Positions 1 to 14,354 are shown, counted from the stretch's first letter. The stretch is 64,000 nucleotides of DNA from Candidatus Binatia bacterium (GCA_023150935.1 JAKLJW010000009.1:62001-126000); one strand, 5' to 3'. Numbers and translations are program-made. Notes: generated by a model not told the origin, from the letters alone.

Positions 1-200
1 GAACTCTCAAACCCAAGCGTCCCCCCCGTCGGATCGGCCGGTGTCCGCTGCCAAACGGCGCGCATGGCCACAACGCTGCCCACCGCACTCGGCGTCCCCC
101 CCTCACCGCATCCGGCCAGCACGCCTAACGCGGCACCGATCAACGCACCGGTGAGCCGAACCGCCGCGCGCACCAGTCCTCTTCTCTTCGCCGCCCGCAC
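1..200 (-). CDS. Putative lipoprotein, truncated by the left window edge
   Basis: Reading leftwards from a GTG at 198-200, the frame stays open to base 1, giving 66 codons. A Shine-Dalgarno AGGAGG (complement of 207-212) lies about 6 nt upstream. The N-terminus has a basic n-region, a hydrophobic stretch and a lipobox LAGC near residue 30, followed by a Gly-rich linker, so export and lipidation are expected. The C-terminal part is missing and no family can be named. Two runs of seven C make the frame sensitive to sequencing error. It lies 84 bp downstream of the next minus-strand gene and may be co-transcribed with it. Confidence 0.5.
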   Translation of the reverse strand, partial: MRAAKRRGLVRAAVRLTGALIGAALGVLAGCGEGGTPSAVGSVVAMRAVWQRTPADPTGGTLGFES

Positions 201-241
201 CACGCCCTCCTAACTTATGGCAACGGACAGACCGATACACC

Positions 242-258
242 ACGCTCTCAGAGAGCGT
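242..258. terminator. 17-bp perfect palindrome after the secreted-protein gene
   Basis: ACGCTCTC-A-GAGAGCGT is an 8-bp perfect inverted repeat lying 27 bp beyond the stop of the gene ending at 285. No T tract follows on the minus strand, so intrinsic termination is only possible; a protein-binding site is the alternative. Confidence 0.3.
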
Positions 259-284
259 CAAGTCAAACTATCTTGTTCTTCGGC

Positions 285-5104
<4,820 letters not shown>

Positions 5105-5148
5105 TCGGGAGTCGAGGCCGCAAACCCGGACGTGGTAAGGTCGCCGGC

Positions 5149-5472
5149 ATGACCACAGAGCCACCCCCGCCGGAAACTCCTGCCGGCGAGCCACCGGTGC
5201 GACAGCGGGTGCGGCTACGCATCAAGGGACGCGTGCAGGGTGTCGGATTCCGGTACGCCGCCGTCGACGAAGCGATGCGCCTTGGCCTGACGGGCTGGGT
5301 GCGCAACACGCCCGACGGAGACGTCGAGCTGGTCGCCGAAGGCCACGCCGAACTCGTCCGCCGGCTCATCGACTGGAGCCACGCCGGCCCCCCGGGCGCG
5401 CTCGTTACCGGCGTCGACCAGCAACTCCTTCCCTATGCCGGCGACTTCGATGCCTTCCGCATCCGACGGTGA
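5149..5472 (+). CDS. acyP: Acylphosphatase
   Basis: 107 residues; the domain is about 90 residues after a Pro/Glu-rich N-terminal extension. It hydrolyses acyl-phosphates such as carbamoyl- or 1,3-bisphosphoglycerate-type anhydrides. The signature [12 protein letters not shown] carries the phosphate-binding loop and catalytic Arg, and [15 protein letters not shown] carries the catalytic Asn. It lies 44 bp downstream of ligA on the same strand and may share its transcript. Confidence 0.92.
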   Translation: MTTEPPPPETPAGEPPVRQRVRLRIKGRVQGVGFRYAAVDEAMRLGLTGWVRNTPDGDVELVAEGHAELVRRLIDWSHAGPPGALVTGVDQQLLPYAGDFDAFRIRR

Positions 5473-5524
5473 CCGGCGAGCAGGACGGGTCGCGCGCCGC
5501 ACACCGCGGTCCGGCAACATCGAA

Positions 5525-6712
5525 TCAGTGGCGACCCGGCGCCGCGCCGCGGATGCCGGCGCGCAGGAAACCGGCCAGAAGGTGCCGGTTGCGCACCATC
5601 GTGGCGGCGGCCAGCGTCAGATAAGCCAACGCGAATCCGTAGCGCACCGTCGGGTTCGGAAAGAACAACTGCGCCGCAAACAACCCGAACAGCAGTCCCG
5701 CCTCGCGCAGCGATAGGCGCAAATTCGAGAGCACGGCCACGGCGAACAAGGACTGCGCCGAGGTCAAGAGGATCTCCTCGACCTGCCGGCTATCGAGGTG
5801 CAACGCCCCCGGCGCACCCAGTCCGAGGCTGTACACGAACGGCAACGTGCCGACGAGCAGCGTCCACTGGTTCACCTTCGACGACACCATTGCTCCCATG
5901 CCCGCCTGCGCATCCCCCTTGAGCGTCAGGATGCTGGCAATGACGATCTCCGGGGCTTCCGACGCCAGCGGCGCCAGCCATTGCACGAGCAGAAACTCGT
6001 CGATCCCCCGGCGCCGCCCGAGCGCAACCAGAGCCTCCGCAAAAGGCTCTGCGGAGGACAGGATAACGACCGCCGAGAACACGAAGAACACCCCAACCGC
6101 CACCCGCCGCCGGGCCGGCCCGAGCCCGGCTATCGCCAGCGCCGGCCCGATCAGTTCGGGTTCCTCCGATTCGGACTGCGCAATGCGCCACACGTAGCCC
6201 GCGAACAGACCCACGAGGACCAACATGTCGAAGAGCGAAATCGTCCCCTTGAACGGCAGCACGAACGAGTAGACCGTGGCCAACGTCAGGAACACCAGCT
6301 CCACCGACCGCTCGGCCGGCAGCACCAGCTCCCGCTTGCGCGTCCGCGACCAGAACAGGAGCACGATCAACGGCCAGGCAATCCCGATGAGCAAACGATT
6401 CGCCCCGGTCATGTTCGCCGTCGCATACGACGTGTACTGCGGATTCGCCGCCGCTTTCCACGCGAAGTACAGGTCGACCGCGTACTCGGGCAGCACCGCC
6501 ACCAGCGCCAGAAAGGCCAACGCCAACCCCTGCGAGATGTCCATCTCGGCCACTTCGGCTGCCCACGTCAGGAGAAACGCCCCACCGAGAATCGCCACGC
6601 CGAAAACCCCCGCCTCGATCCCGGGCGAGAGATGCCCGTGAGTCAGACGAAGAAACAACGCCGGCAACGTCGCTACCAACGCCCCCGCAATCAAGGTCCA
6701 GTTCCGCGCCAT
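5525..6712 (-). CDS. Sodium/calcium exchanger-family membrane protein
   Basis: 395 residues from the ATG at 6712, which begins right before the first hydrophobic helix; an upstream in-frame extension is Arg/Gly-rich and looks non-coding. About ten transmembrane segments. The two inverted alpha-repeats of the CaCA superfamily are recognisable: repeat 1 around VAVLPEYAVDLYFAWKAA...NMTGANRLLIG and repeat 2 around LAPLASEAPEIVIAS...SSKVNQWTLLVG, with the acidic residues (PEY, SEAPE) that line the cation site. Probably a cation antiporter; the ion cannot be read from sequence. Convergent with acyP. Confidence 0.85.
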   Translation of the reverse strand: MARNWTLIAGALVATLPALFLRLTHGHLSPGIEAGVFGVAILGGAFLLTWAAEVAEMDISQGLALAFLALVAVLPEYAVDLYFAWKAAANPQYTSYATANMTGANRLLIGIAWPLIVLLFWSRTRKRELVLPAERSVELVFLTLATVYSFVLPFKGTISLFDMLVLVGLFAGYVWRIAQSESEEPELIGPALAIAGLGPARRRVAVGVFFVFSAVVILSSAEPFAEALVALGRRRGIDEFLLVQWLAPLASEAPEIVIASILTLKGDAQAGMGAMVSSKVNQWTLLVGTLPFVYSLGLGAPGALHLDSRQVEEILLTSAQSLFAVAVLSNLRLSLREAGLLFGLFAAQLFFPNPTVRYGFALAYLTLAAATMVRNRHLLAGFLRAGIRGAAPGRH

Positions 6713-6762
6713 GGGAAAACGCTCGATAGTTTGCCCCGCCTCCACGCGCAACCCGGCCCTGC

Positions 6763-7233
6763 TCAGGCGGGCCCCACCCCGAGATCGGCTTCGACGTAAT
6801 CGCCCGCGACCAGGTCCCACGCGAAGGCCTTCACCGCCGCCACGGCACCACCGCGCACCGACAGCACGATCTGCGCCGCCTGCGGATAGTTGGGTTCGCC
6901 CCACGGCCCCACCGCCTGCTTGCGATCCTCGGCCGAGAAGTACGCATCGTGCTCGGGGTGCGAGTGATAGATCGCGCGCAAGACGAGTTGCCCGCGTTCG
7001 ACCCCGTCGATCACGGCGACCTGCTCGCGACCCATCGTGTACGCCGTCGCCGCCGTACGCGGGTATTGATGCGGGTCCCGGGCGTGCAGCTCGTTCTGAA
7101 TGTTGGTGACGGGCACCACCTCCTCGCCACCGAGGCGCTCAATGACGAAACCGCAGCACTCGTCCGGGTAGGTCGCACGCGCATGCGCGCGCATCGCGTC
7201 GAGGCTGCCCGCCGCCAGAGTCACCGTCGTCAT
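6763..7233 (-). CDS. JAMM/MPN-type zinc metallopeptidase (M67 family)
   Basis: 156 residues from the ATG at 7233. The JAMM signature HSHPEHDAYFSAED fits H-x-H-x7-S-x2-D, with an upstream Glu in PDECCGF as the likely general base, so a catalytically intact zinc peptidase is expected. Bacterial homologues (Mec/CysO-cysteine peptidase type) release cysteine or process ubiquitin-like carrier proteins. No ThiS/MoaD-like or E1-like partner is nearby. The ATG overlaps the upstream panE stop by 4 bp (ATGA), implying translational coupling. Confidence 0.88.
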   Translation of the reverse strand: MTTVTLAAGSLDAMRAHARATYPDECCGFVIERLGGEEVVPVTNIQNELHARDPHQYPRTAATAYTMGREQVAVIDGVERGQLVLRAIYHSHPEHDAYFSAEDRKQAVGPWGEPNYPQAAQIVLSVRGGAVAAVKAFAWDLVAGDYVEADLGVGPA

Positions 7234-8186
7234 GCTCGCTCTCCAGTCCGCACCGTCTCGCATGCGCGCACCAGACGTGTCAGCAGTTCGCTCACCGGTG
7301 TGCCGATACCGTGCAACCGGCCGCGCCGCCACACCTCGCCGCTAATCGCGTCCACCTCGGTCCGCCGCCGGCGTTCGAGGTCCTGCAACATCGACGAACG
7401 GTGATGGAACGTGGCAGGCAGCAGCCGCGCGTAGAAAGCCTCGCGGTACGCCTCAGCCGATGGCCACGGCAACCTGACCCCCTCGGCGGTCGCGACGGAG
7501 AACGCCTCCTCGATGGCCCGGTCCATGATCGCGCGCGTATCGTCGTGCTCGCCGAGGGCCCCATAGTGCACCCCGAGCAGCGCGCCGAGCGGATTCAATG
7601 CGGCATTGTACAGAACCTTTCCCCACAGCGCCGCGGCGATATCGTCGGCGAACGCCGCCGGAATCCCCGCCGCATCGATGCGCTGCGCCCACGCCCGCGC
7701 CAGCTCGATTCGCCGCGCATCTGCCGGCGGCCAGGCGCCAACCAGCACGGGCTCGGCATAGACGGTGACCCTGACCCGCCCGGCAGCCACGACCTCGGCC
7801 CCGAATATAACCCGCGCTGCCAGCACACGTTGCGGTCCGACAATGCCCCCCAGAATCTCCGCGTTGCCGAGCCCGTTCTGCAGCGACAGCACAACCCCGT
7901 CCGGCCGCAGCGTGCCGGCAACCGCGGAGGCCACTGCCTCGGTGTCGTACGCCTTGACCGCTACGACAATCGCGTCGAACGCGGTTCTCAGTTGCGCCGC
8001 ATCATAAGCGAGATCGAACCCGCTGGCGCGGCGGTCGCCCCAGATACCCTCCACGAACAACCCGCCGGCGGCAATGGCATCGAGATGCGCCGCCCGACCC
8101 AGCAAGGTCACTTCGTCGCCGGCGCACCGCAGGAAAGCCCCCAAAACGGACCCGAGCGCACCCGCACCGGCAATCAAGATCCGCAT
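7230..8186 (-). CDS. panE: 2-dehydropantoate 2-reductase (ketopantoate reductase)
   Basis: 318 residues. NADPH-dependent reduction of ketopantoate to pantoate in pantothenate/CoA synthesis. The N-terminal Rossmann motif GAGALGSVLG is at residues 7-16; AVKAYDTE precedes the conserved LQNGLGN loop; the catalytic helix carries WGKVLYNAALNPLGAL (Lys and Asn), followed by the substrate-binding SSMLQDLERRRRTEVD segment. Its stop overlaps the next gene by 4 bp. PanE-family paralogues are common, so the physiological substrate could be a different 2-keto acid. Confidence 0.9.
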   Translation of the reverse strand: MRILIAGAGALGSVLGAFLRCAGDEVTLLGRAAHLDAIAAGGLFVEGIWGDRRASGFDLAYDAAQLRTAFDAIVVAVKAYDTEAVASAVAGTLRPDGVVLSLQNGLGNAEILGGIVGPQRVLAARVIFGAEVVAAGRVRVTVYAEPVLVGAWPPADARRIELARAWAQRIDAAGIPAAFADDIAAALWGKVLYNAALNPLGALLGVHYGALGEHDDTRAIMDRAIEEAFSVATAEGVRLPWPSAEAYREAFYARLLPATFHHRSSMLQDLERRRRTEVDAISGEVWRRGRLHGIGTPVSELLTRLVRACETVRTGERA

Positions 8187-8322
8187 GGCGTCGCGCGATA
8201 GCGCAGGTCACGAGAGACGGACGCGATCGCATCGGGCACGACCCGGCACCGTTCGCTCCGAGAATCCACCGCACGCCGAACCGAGATCGTCACGCGTCCC
8301 GCCCGGCCGCGGGAACCGCCGG

Positions 8323-9906
8323 TCACCTCGGGTTGCCGCCGTCCGCCGCCAGGGGACCGTCGCCCCGGGGCAGCAGCCGCAGGTCGTCCGGAAGCAGCTT
8401 GATCTCCGTAACCAGCTCGTCGATGCGCGCGCACGTTGTCCGCATGTACTCGTACAGGTGTTTGTGGAGCAGTGCGAAGGTGACCGCGTCGCGGAACATG
8501 CGCGGCCGGCGCAGTGCGGTCTCCAGCAACAAACGAAACGTCATCCACGCCCGCCGCGGCGAGGTGCGCACCATGCACGTCCACAGCACATGCCGGAAGA
8601 TGCGCAAGTCGCTGCCGCCCGCCAGCAATCTGGCCTGAATCTGCGAGCCCTTGTTGAGAATGAACTGCATCGTCCGACGGCGGTAGTTGCGGTAACTGTA
8701 GAGCCGCTGCAGCAGGTTCTTGTAGCCCTCGTAAAGCTGCAGGCGCGACATGCCTTCCGGCACGATGTTGGTGAACACGAACTGATCGCCGACCGACTCG
8801 GCGAGGAGCCGCCCCGCCTCCTTGAGTCGCTGGTACAGCGGCGTCTTCGGCATGGCGTTGAGCATGCCGGTCATCGAAACCGGAATGCGCGCCTCCTGGA
8901 TGAACCGGAACTGCTCGTCGAAGATGGTTGGGTCGTCGTGGTCGAAACCGACGATCATCCCCGCCATGATCTCCATCCCGGCGGCCTGGATGCGATGAAC
9001 GGAGTCGAGGATGCTCTCGCGCAGATTCTGTGTCTTGTGGGTTTCCTGCAGGCTGGCGGCACGCGGCGACTCGATACCGACGAAGATCGTCGTGAAATTG
9101 GCCCCCCGCATCAGATGCAATAGCTCGTCATCCTGCGCGACGTTCAACGTCACTTCGGTCATCAACTCGATCGGGTACTCGTGCTGCTGTTGCCAGACGG
9201 CGAGCGCCCGCAGCAGATCCTTGGCTTCCTTCTTGTTGCCGATGAAGTTGTCGTCGACGACAAAGACGTTGCGGATGCCGAGCCGATGGATCTCGCGCAC
9301 TTCGGCCATGACCTGTTCGACCGACTTGGTGCGCGGACGCCGGCCGTACATGACGATGATGTCGCAGAACTCGCAGTTGAACGGACACCCGCGGGCGAAC
9401 TGTATGGTCATCGTCCGGTACCGGTCGGCCTTCAACAGATCGAACCGCGGCAACGGCGAATCGTGCATGTTCGGCTTCTCGCCCTGATGGTATTCCGCGC
9501 GCCAGTTCCCCGCCTCGTACTCGCGCAGGAATTGCGGCCACGTGTACTCCGCCTCGTCGACAAAGATCACGTCCACCTTGCCGCGCAGCTCCTCGGGACA
9601 GAGCGAAGCGAACGGCCCACCGACGACCACGAACTTGCCGCGACGCCTGAACTCGGCGGCCAATTCGAAAATCCGCTTCTTGTGGATCACGTAACCGGTC
9701 AGTCCGACGATCTCGGCATCGACGTCGAAGTCGATCGGCTCGACGTTCTCGTCCATCAGGACGACGTCATGACCCGGTGGCGTGATCCCCGCCACCGTCG
9801 GCAGGGACAGATTCGGAAACACGCACTTCTTGCCGAGGCTCGGCAAGATGCGGTCGAAGGTCCAAAAGGACTCGGGGTTCTTCGGAGCAATCAGGCAGAT
9901 CTTCAT
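8323..9906 (-). CDS. B12-binding-domain radical SAM protein (DUF4070 type)
   Basis: 527 residues from the ATG at 9906, preceded by GGGAG. The N-terminal cobalamin-binding Rossmann-like domain (residues about 1-150) contains GLTGYVIHKKR and VVVGGPFAS. The radical SAM core follows, with the Cx3Cx2C cluster motif in GCPFNCEFCD near residue 180. The C-terminal 150 residues match the DUF4070-type extension in style. Such enzymes catalyse B12-assisted radical methylation or rearrangement, often on hopanoids, lipids or natural products; no partner gene fixes the substrate here. Confidence 0.87.
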   Translation of the reverse strand: MKICLIAPKNPESFWTFDRILPSLGKKCVFPNLSLPTVAGITPPGHDVVLMDENVEPIDFDVDAEIVGLTGYVIHKKRIFELAAEFRRRGKFVVVGGPFASLCPEELRGKVDVIFVDEAEYTWPQFLREYEAGNWRAEYHQGEKPNMHDSPLPRFDLLKADRYRTMTIQFARGCPFNCEFCDIIVMYGRRPRTKSVEQVMAEVREIHRLGIRNVFVVDDNFIGNKKEAKDLLRALAVWQQQHEYPIELMTEVTLNVAQDDELLHLMRGANFTTIFVGIESPRAASLQETHKTQNLRESILDSVHRIQAAGMEIMAGMIVGFDHDDPTIFDEQFRFIQEARIPVSMTGMLNAMPKTPLYQRLKEAGRLLAESVGDQFVFTNIVPEGMSRLQLYEGYKNLLQRLYSYRNYRRRTMQFILNKGSQIQARLLAGGSDLRIFRHVLWTCMVRTSPRRAWMTFRLLLETALRRPRMFRDAVTFALLHKHLYEYMRTTCARIDELVTEIKLLPDDLRLLPRGDGPLAADGGNPR

Positions 9907-10096
9907 CGGCAACTCCCGTCCGGACACACGGCATCCCTGCGGCTCCGTTCTCGAGCCCGCCGGCACCGGCACCATCGTCAACCGTCTGCCTCGGCCATAC
10001 TGGAATTCGGCGCCCGTTGCTACTGCGGGTCGCCGGGAGTGCCCCCGAGGCTCGGAGAAGCCGAGGTGCCCGGCTGCCTGCTCTCCCCGCCCTTCG

Positions 10097-11134
10097 TTAC
10101 GACGCGAACACGACGCGGGCCTTACCACCGCGCCGGGCGCGGACGATTTCGCCGATCACCAGGGCGCGCTCACGGCGCCGCGCGAGACTCGCCAGAATAC
10201 GGTCGGCAGCACTCGCCGGCGCGACGAGCACGAAGCCGATACCCATGTTGAACGTCCGGAACATCTCGTCGCGGTCGATCTCTCCCAGACGTTGTACGAG
10301 TCGGAAGATCCCCGACACCTCCCACGACCCGAGGTCGATCCGCGCCGCGCATCCCGACGGCAGGACCCGCGGGAGGTTGCCGGTGAGGCCGCCACCGGTA
10401 ATGTGCGCCATGGCCTTCACAACCCCGCGAGGCAACGACCGCACCGTACGCACGTAGATCCGGGTCGGCCGCAGCAACTCCTCGCCCAAAGCCACCCCCA
10501 ACTCCGGCGGCCGGGCATCGAGGCGGAGTGCGGCGCGGTCGAAACACACCTGCCGGGCAAGGGAGTAGCCGTTACTGTGCAACCCGTTCGACGGCAGTCC
10601 GATCACCACGTCACCCGGCCGCACGCCCCGGCCATCGACCAACTCGTCCTGCTCGACGACACCGACCGCAAAGCCCGCCAGATCGTACTCTCCACCCTGG
10701 TAGAACGACGGCAGCTCCGCCGTCTCCCCCCCGACGAGGCTGCAACCGGCGAGCTTGCAACCGTGGGCGATCCCCTTCAGGACCGCGGCCGCCACCGCGG
10801 GATCGAGCCGGCCGGTGGCATAGTAGTCGAGGAACGCCAGCGGTTCGGCCCCCAGCGTGAGGATGTCGTTGACGTTCATCGCCACAAGATCGATGCCGAT
10901 GGTGTCATGTCGTCCGACCATGAACGCCACGCGGAGCTTCGTTCCGACACCGTCGGTGGAGGCAACCAGAAGCGGCCGGCGATAACCCCGCGGAATCCGA
11001 AAGACGGCGCCAAACCCACCCACTCCGGCAACCACCTCGGGCCGCCGCGTCGCCCGCGCCAACCGCGCCGCCGCCGAAGCAACCCGCTCCCCGGCGGCAA
11101 TATCGACCCCCGCCCCACGATAAGATCCAGCCAT
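10097..11134 (-). CDS. purM: Phosphoribosylformylglycinamidine cyclo-ligase
   Basis: 345 residues, normal family length, from the ATG at 11134 (MAGSYRGAGV...). AIR synthetase of de novo purine synthesis, ATP-dependent. Motifs: SYRGAGVDI at the start, GVGGFGAVF, the nucleotide-binding STDGVGTKLRVA, GIDLVAMNVNDILTLGAEPL, the glycine-rich CSLVGGETAELP and HITGGGLTGNLPRVLP. purN, usually adjacent, is not in this window. Confidence 0.97.
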   Translation of the reverse strand: MAGSYRGAGVDIAAGERVASAAARLARATRRPEVVAGVGGFGAVFRIPRGYRRPLLVASTDGVGTKLRVAFMVGRHDTIGIDLVAMNVNDILTLGAEPLAFLDYYATGRLDPAVAAAVLKGIAHGCKLAGCSLVGGETAELPSFYQGGEYDLAGFAVGVVEQDELVDGRGVRPGDVVIGLPSNGLHSNGYSLARQVCFDRAALRLDARPPELGVALGEELLRPTRIYVRTVRSLPRGVVKAMAHITGGGLTGNLPRVLPSGCAARIDLGSWEVSGIFRLVQRLGEIDRDEMFRTFNMGIGFVLVAPASAADRILASLARRRERALVIGEIVRARRGGKARVVFAS

Positions 11135-11331
11135 CGCCGCGGCCTTTTCACAGCGATCGAGCAAAATCAACCGACACCGAATGCGCCGCGCCGCCGGCTC
11201 CCGCATTCAACCTGCCCGTCCATCACGCACGGGCAACGGCGGGCCGGGGTCCGACCCCGTCGGCCGTCGGACCGGGAACACCGAACCACCCGCCCTTGGC
11301 CTCCTGCCCACGTTCCGGTAGTGAAGGGCCC

Positions 11332-11865
11332 ATGACCAGCGGAAAAGGCCTGATCAGAGCACTCAACCGCCGCGGCTCGCGGACAACCAAGAAGCCGACG
11401 GTAGCCGCCAAGGGCAGGGCGCTGCCCGACCCTTCGTGTTGCGAAAGCTGCGGGGCGATATTCTCCCGGCAAACCTGGCGCAAGGACCGGCAGGTAACGC
11501 AAGCGCTGATGACCAACGTGCACTGGACCGTCTGCCCCGCCTGCCGGCAGGCCGACAGCGGCGAGTATTACGGCCGTGTGGCGCTGCGCGGAGCCTTCGT
11601 TGCCGCCAACGAAGAGGCTATCCGCCGGCGCATCGAGAACGTGGCCGACCGCGCTGCGGCCACCCAACCGCAACGGCGCCTGGTCGCCATCGATCGCGAC
11701 CGCGATGGGCTCGACGTGTTGACGACTTCCCAGAAATTGGCGCACCGGATCGTCAACGAACTGAAGAAGACATTTCGCGGTCGCGCTTCGTACGCATGGT
11801 CGGACACCGACGGCAGTCTCTTTGCCACATGGCAGCGCGACGACGTCGGCCGCACCAGCCGCTGA
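11332..11865 (+). CDS. BCAM0308-like zinc-ribbon protein
   Basis: 177 residues from the ATG at 11332. The basic N-terminus is followed by two CxxC knuckles (CCESCG and CPACRQ) about 40 residues apart, a central Arg-rich helix (RRRIENVADRAA) and a mixed alpha/beta C-terminal part ending TSQKLAHRIVNELKKTF...ATWQRDD. This matches my recollection of the BCAM0308 family, small zinc proteins of unknown function thought to act in RNA or translation contexts. Divergent from purM. Confidence 0.7.
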   Translation: MTSGKGLIRALNRRGSRTTKKPTVAAKGRALPDPSCCESCGAIFSRQTWRKDRQVTQALMTNVHWTVCPACRQADSGEYYGRVALRGAFVAANEEAIRRRIENVADRAAATQPQRRLVAIDRDRDGLDVLTTSQKLAHRIVNELKKTFRGRASYAWSDTDGSLFATWQRDDVGRTSR

Positions 11866-11919
11866 GCAGCGCGGCTCGGCTGCAGACCCCCTCCCTCGTG
11901 GCAAGCGTAACGACCGGCA

Positions 11920-12144
11920 ATGGGCACCGTAATCGACATCTCGGGTCGCCGGCGCGCGCGGCCCTCCCGTTCCGAACCGCCGACCGCCGTCAGATGCGCC
12001 AAGTGTAACGAATCGCATCCGGTCATCCGCCTGGCGGACGGCAGCTCCCGCTGCGTTACGGCATTCAACGACGGCGAGCGCTGGTTCTGCCGCAATCGCG
12101 GCTGCCGTGCGGCGTGGCTCGTCGAACACGGCAAGGATGCCTGA
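11920..12144 (+). CDS. Small zinc-ribbon protein, function unknown
   Basis: 74 residues. A basic, disordered N-terminus is followed by CAKC and then CRNRGC, spacing typical of a treble-clef or zinc-ribbon knuckle, with a WFC tryptophan-cysteine pair. It lies 54 bp after the BCAM0308-like gene on the same strand. Length and cysteine pattern argue for a real gene; no function can be assigned. Confidence 0.55.
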   Translation: MGTVIDISGRRRARPSRSEPPTAVRCAKCNESHPVIRLADGSSRCVTAFNDGERWFCRNRGCRAAWLVEHGKDA

Positions 12145-12234
12145 CGCGACCCGGACGACCGTCGCCGCCCCGACCGCACCTGCGCGTTCGTCCCGACTTC
12201 CCCAGACCACCAAACCCGAGCTACTCTCGCGGTC

Positions 12235-12963
12235 ATGTTCGCCGTTGTGCTGGCGGCCGGCCGCGGCACCCGCATGGGGCCGCTCACGGCCGCGACCCCC
12301 AAGCCGCTGCTGCAGCTACAGGGAAGGCCGATCCTCGGTCATATCCTCGACGGTCTCGGCGCCGCCGGAGTTACCGATGCGGTTGTCGTCACCGGTTACC
12401 TCGGTGAACAGATCGAAGCGCACTTCGGCGCCCGCACGGCGACGGGGCTCGGCCTCACCTACAGGCGGCAGTCCGTGCCGGAAGGCACGGCGCGGGCGCT
12501 CACCCTCGTGCGCGACCTCGTAAGTGCGGAACCGTTCGTGCTCTCCTGGGGCGATGTGCTCGTCGAGCCCCGGACCTATCGGGCCGTGATCGAGCGGTTC
12601 CGAATCGCGCCGGTCGACCTTCTCCTCACCGTCAACCCCACCGACGACCCCTGGCGCGGTGCGGCCGTTTACGTCGATGACGACTGGCGCGTAACGCGCC
12701 TGATCGAAAAACCTCCGCGCGGCACCTCGACGACGCAGTGGAACAACGCCGGCCTGTTCGTCGTCGGTCCGGCGCTCTTCTCGTACCTCGACCGCCTCGC
12801 CCCGTCGCCGCGCGGCGAGTACGAGCTGCCACAGGCCATCGCCGCGATGATAGCCGACGGCCGCGACGTCCGCGCCGTCGCGGTCGACGGTTCTTGGAGT
12901 GACCTCGGCACGCCGGAAGACCTCGCGGCGGCGGAACGCACATACGCACCCGCCGCGCCCTGA
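12235..12963 (+). CDS. Sugar-1-phosphate nucleotidyltransferase
   Basis: 242 residues. Transfers NMP to a sugar-1-phosphate to give an NDP-sugar. The N-terminus has the signature VVLAAGRGTRMGPLTAATPK with the catalytic Arg and Lys; GDVLVEP supplies a metal-binding Asp, and EKPPRGTSTTQWNNAGLFV the sugar-binding part. No C-terminal acetyltransferase (LbH) domain. It sits 5 bp upstream of galK, so the pair could make an NDP-sugar from free sugar. Base and sugar specificity cannot be read. Confidence 0.88.
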   Translation: MFAVVLAAGRGTRMGPLTAATPKPLLQLQGRPILGHILDGLGAAGVTDAVVVTGYLGEQIEAHFGARTATGLGLTYRRQSVPEGTARALTLVRDLVSAEPFVLSWGDVLVEPRTYRAVIERFRIAPVDLLLTVNPTDDPWRGAAVYVDDDWRVTRLIEKPPRGTSTTQWNNAGLFVVGPALFSYLDRLAPSPRGEYELPQAIAAMIADGRDVRAVAVDGSWSDLGTPEDLAAAERTYAPAAP

Positions 12964-12968
12964 CGCCC

Positions 12969-14354
12969 ATGACCGCACCGCTCGACAGGGCCGGCCACGC
13001 AGCTTTGGAACGAACCCGCGGCGCCGAGCTCGCCACCGCCCTGCGGCGCATCTGTCGACGGCGCGTCGTCGCCGTCGTGCGCGCACCGGGGCGCGTCAAC
13101 CTGCTCGGCGAGCACACCGACTATAACGGCTTGCCCGTGCTGCCGATGGCCATCGACCGCAGCGTCCTCGTCGCCGTGGCGCCCCGCTCCGATACGACCG
13201 TCCGGCTTTTCAACACGGCATCGCGCTTCGCCGCTCATCGCTACAAGCTGGCCGAGACCATTTCCCCCGATCCTCCCGGGGACTGGGCCAACTACTCGAA
13301 GGCGGCGGCCCAGGGCCTGATGCGGGCGTATGGCGAATGCTTGCGCGTCGGAGCCGACCTGCTCGTCGACGGCACGATTCCGAGCGGGGCCGGCCTGTCG
13401 TCGTCCTCGGCTCTGGTAGTTGCCAACGCCCTCGCCCTGCTCGCCGCGAACGGTGCCGAAATCCCGTACGCAGCGCTCGCCGAACTGCTGCCGGTGGCGG
13501 AACGCTACGTCGGTACCCTCAGCGGCGGGATGGACCAGGCCACGAGTCTGCTCGCCCAGGCCGACCACGCACTGAGGATCGATTTCTTTCCGCTGCGGGT
13601 TCGACCGGTGCCGCTGCCGCCGGGGTATTCCGTGATCGTCTGCCACAGCCTCGTCGAGGCCGAGAAGTCGGGAGCGGCGCGCGACGCCTACAATCTGCGC
13701 GTCATCGAAGGACGCCTCGCGTGTCAGGTGCTCAACCGATCTCTCGGAGCGAGCGCACCGCATGGACTTCAAACCCTCGGAAACCTCGCCACCCTGCGCC
13801 CCCGCCGCCCGCTGATCGAGTGGCTCGCGAACCTGACCGCGGTCATCCCGGACCGGCCGCTGTCGCTTGCCGAGATCGCCGCGGCGGTCGGCACGACCCC
13901 CGAACGCCTGCGCACCGCGTGCGAGGTCCCGCTTGCGATCGGCGACACCTTCGCACTGGTGCGCCGTACCCGCCACGTTTTGTCGGAAGCCGATCGTGTC
14001 GAACTGGCCGAAGAGTCCCTGGCACGCGGCGATGCGGTGAATTTCGGACGCCTGATGGACGCCTCGCATACGAGTTGCCGTGACGACTACGAAATAAGTT
14101 GCCCGGCCCTAGAGGATCTCGTCGGACTGGCGCGCGACGCCGGCGCTCTAGGCGCACGCCTGACCGGGGCCGGGTTCGGGGGTTGCACCGTCAACCTCGT
14201 GCGCGACGCCGACGTGCCGGCGTTTCTCACCCGTATCGACCGCGCGTTCTATGCCCCACGGCTGCCTCCGGGCGAATCGGTCGGCAACTACCGGTTCATC
14301 TTCCGCCCGCGGCAAGGCGCGGAGGTGTGGCGGGGGAAAGGCCGCCCGGGTTAG
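12969..14354 (+). CDS. galK: Galactokinase (GHMP kinase)
   Basis: 461 residues, somewhat longer than the usual 380-400. ATP-dependent C1 phosphorylation of galactose or a related sugar. GHMP motifs are intact: the substrate motif APGRVNLLGEHTDYNGLPVLP (motif 1), the ATP loop PSGAGLSSSSALVVA (motif 2) and LTGAGFGGCTVNLV (motif 3). The final 25 residues are basic and may be an extension. It follows the nucleotidyltransferase by 5 bp; galT and galE are not seen. Confidence 0.9.
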   Translation: MTAPLDRAGHAALERTRGAELATALRRICRRRVVAVVRAPGRVNLLGEHTDYNGLPVLPMAIDRSVLVAVAPRSDTTVRLFNTASRFAAHRYKLAETISPDPPGDWANYSKAAAQGLMRAYGECLRVGADLLVDGTIPSGAGLSSSSALVVANALALLAANGAEIPYAALAELLPVAERYVGTLSGGMDQATSLLAQADHALRIDFFPLRVRPVPLPPGYSVIVCHSLVEAEKSGAARDAYNLRVIEGRLACQVLNRSLGASAPHGLQTLGNLATLRPRRPLIEWLANLTAVIPDRPLSLAEIAAAVGTTPERLRTACEVPLAIGDTFALVRRTRHVLSEADRVELAEESLARGDAVNFGRLMDASHTSCRDDYEISCPALEDLVGLARDAGALGARLTGAGFGGCTVNLVRDADVPAFLTRIDRAFYAPRLPPGESVGNYRFIFRPRQGAEVWRGKGRPG

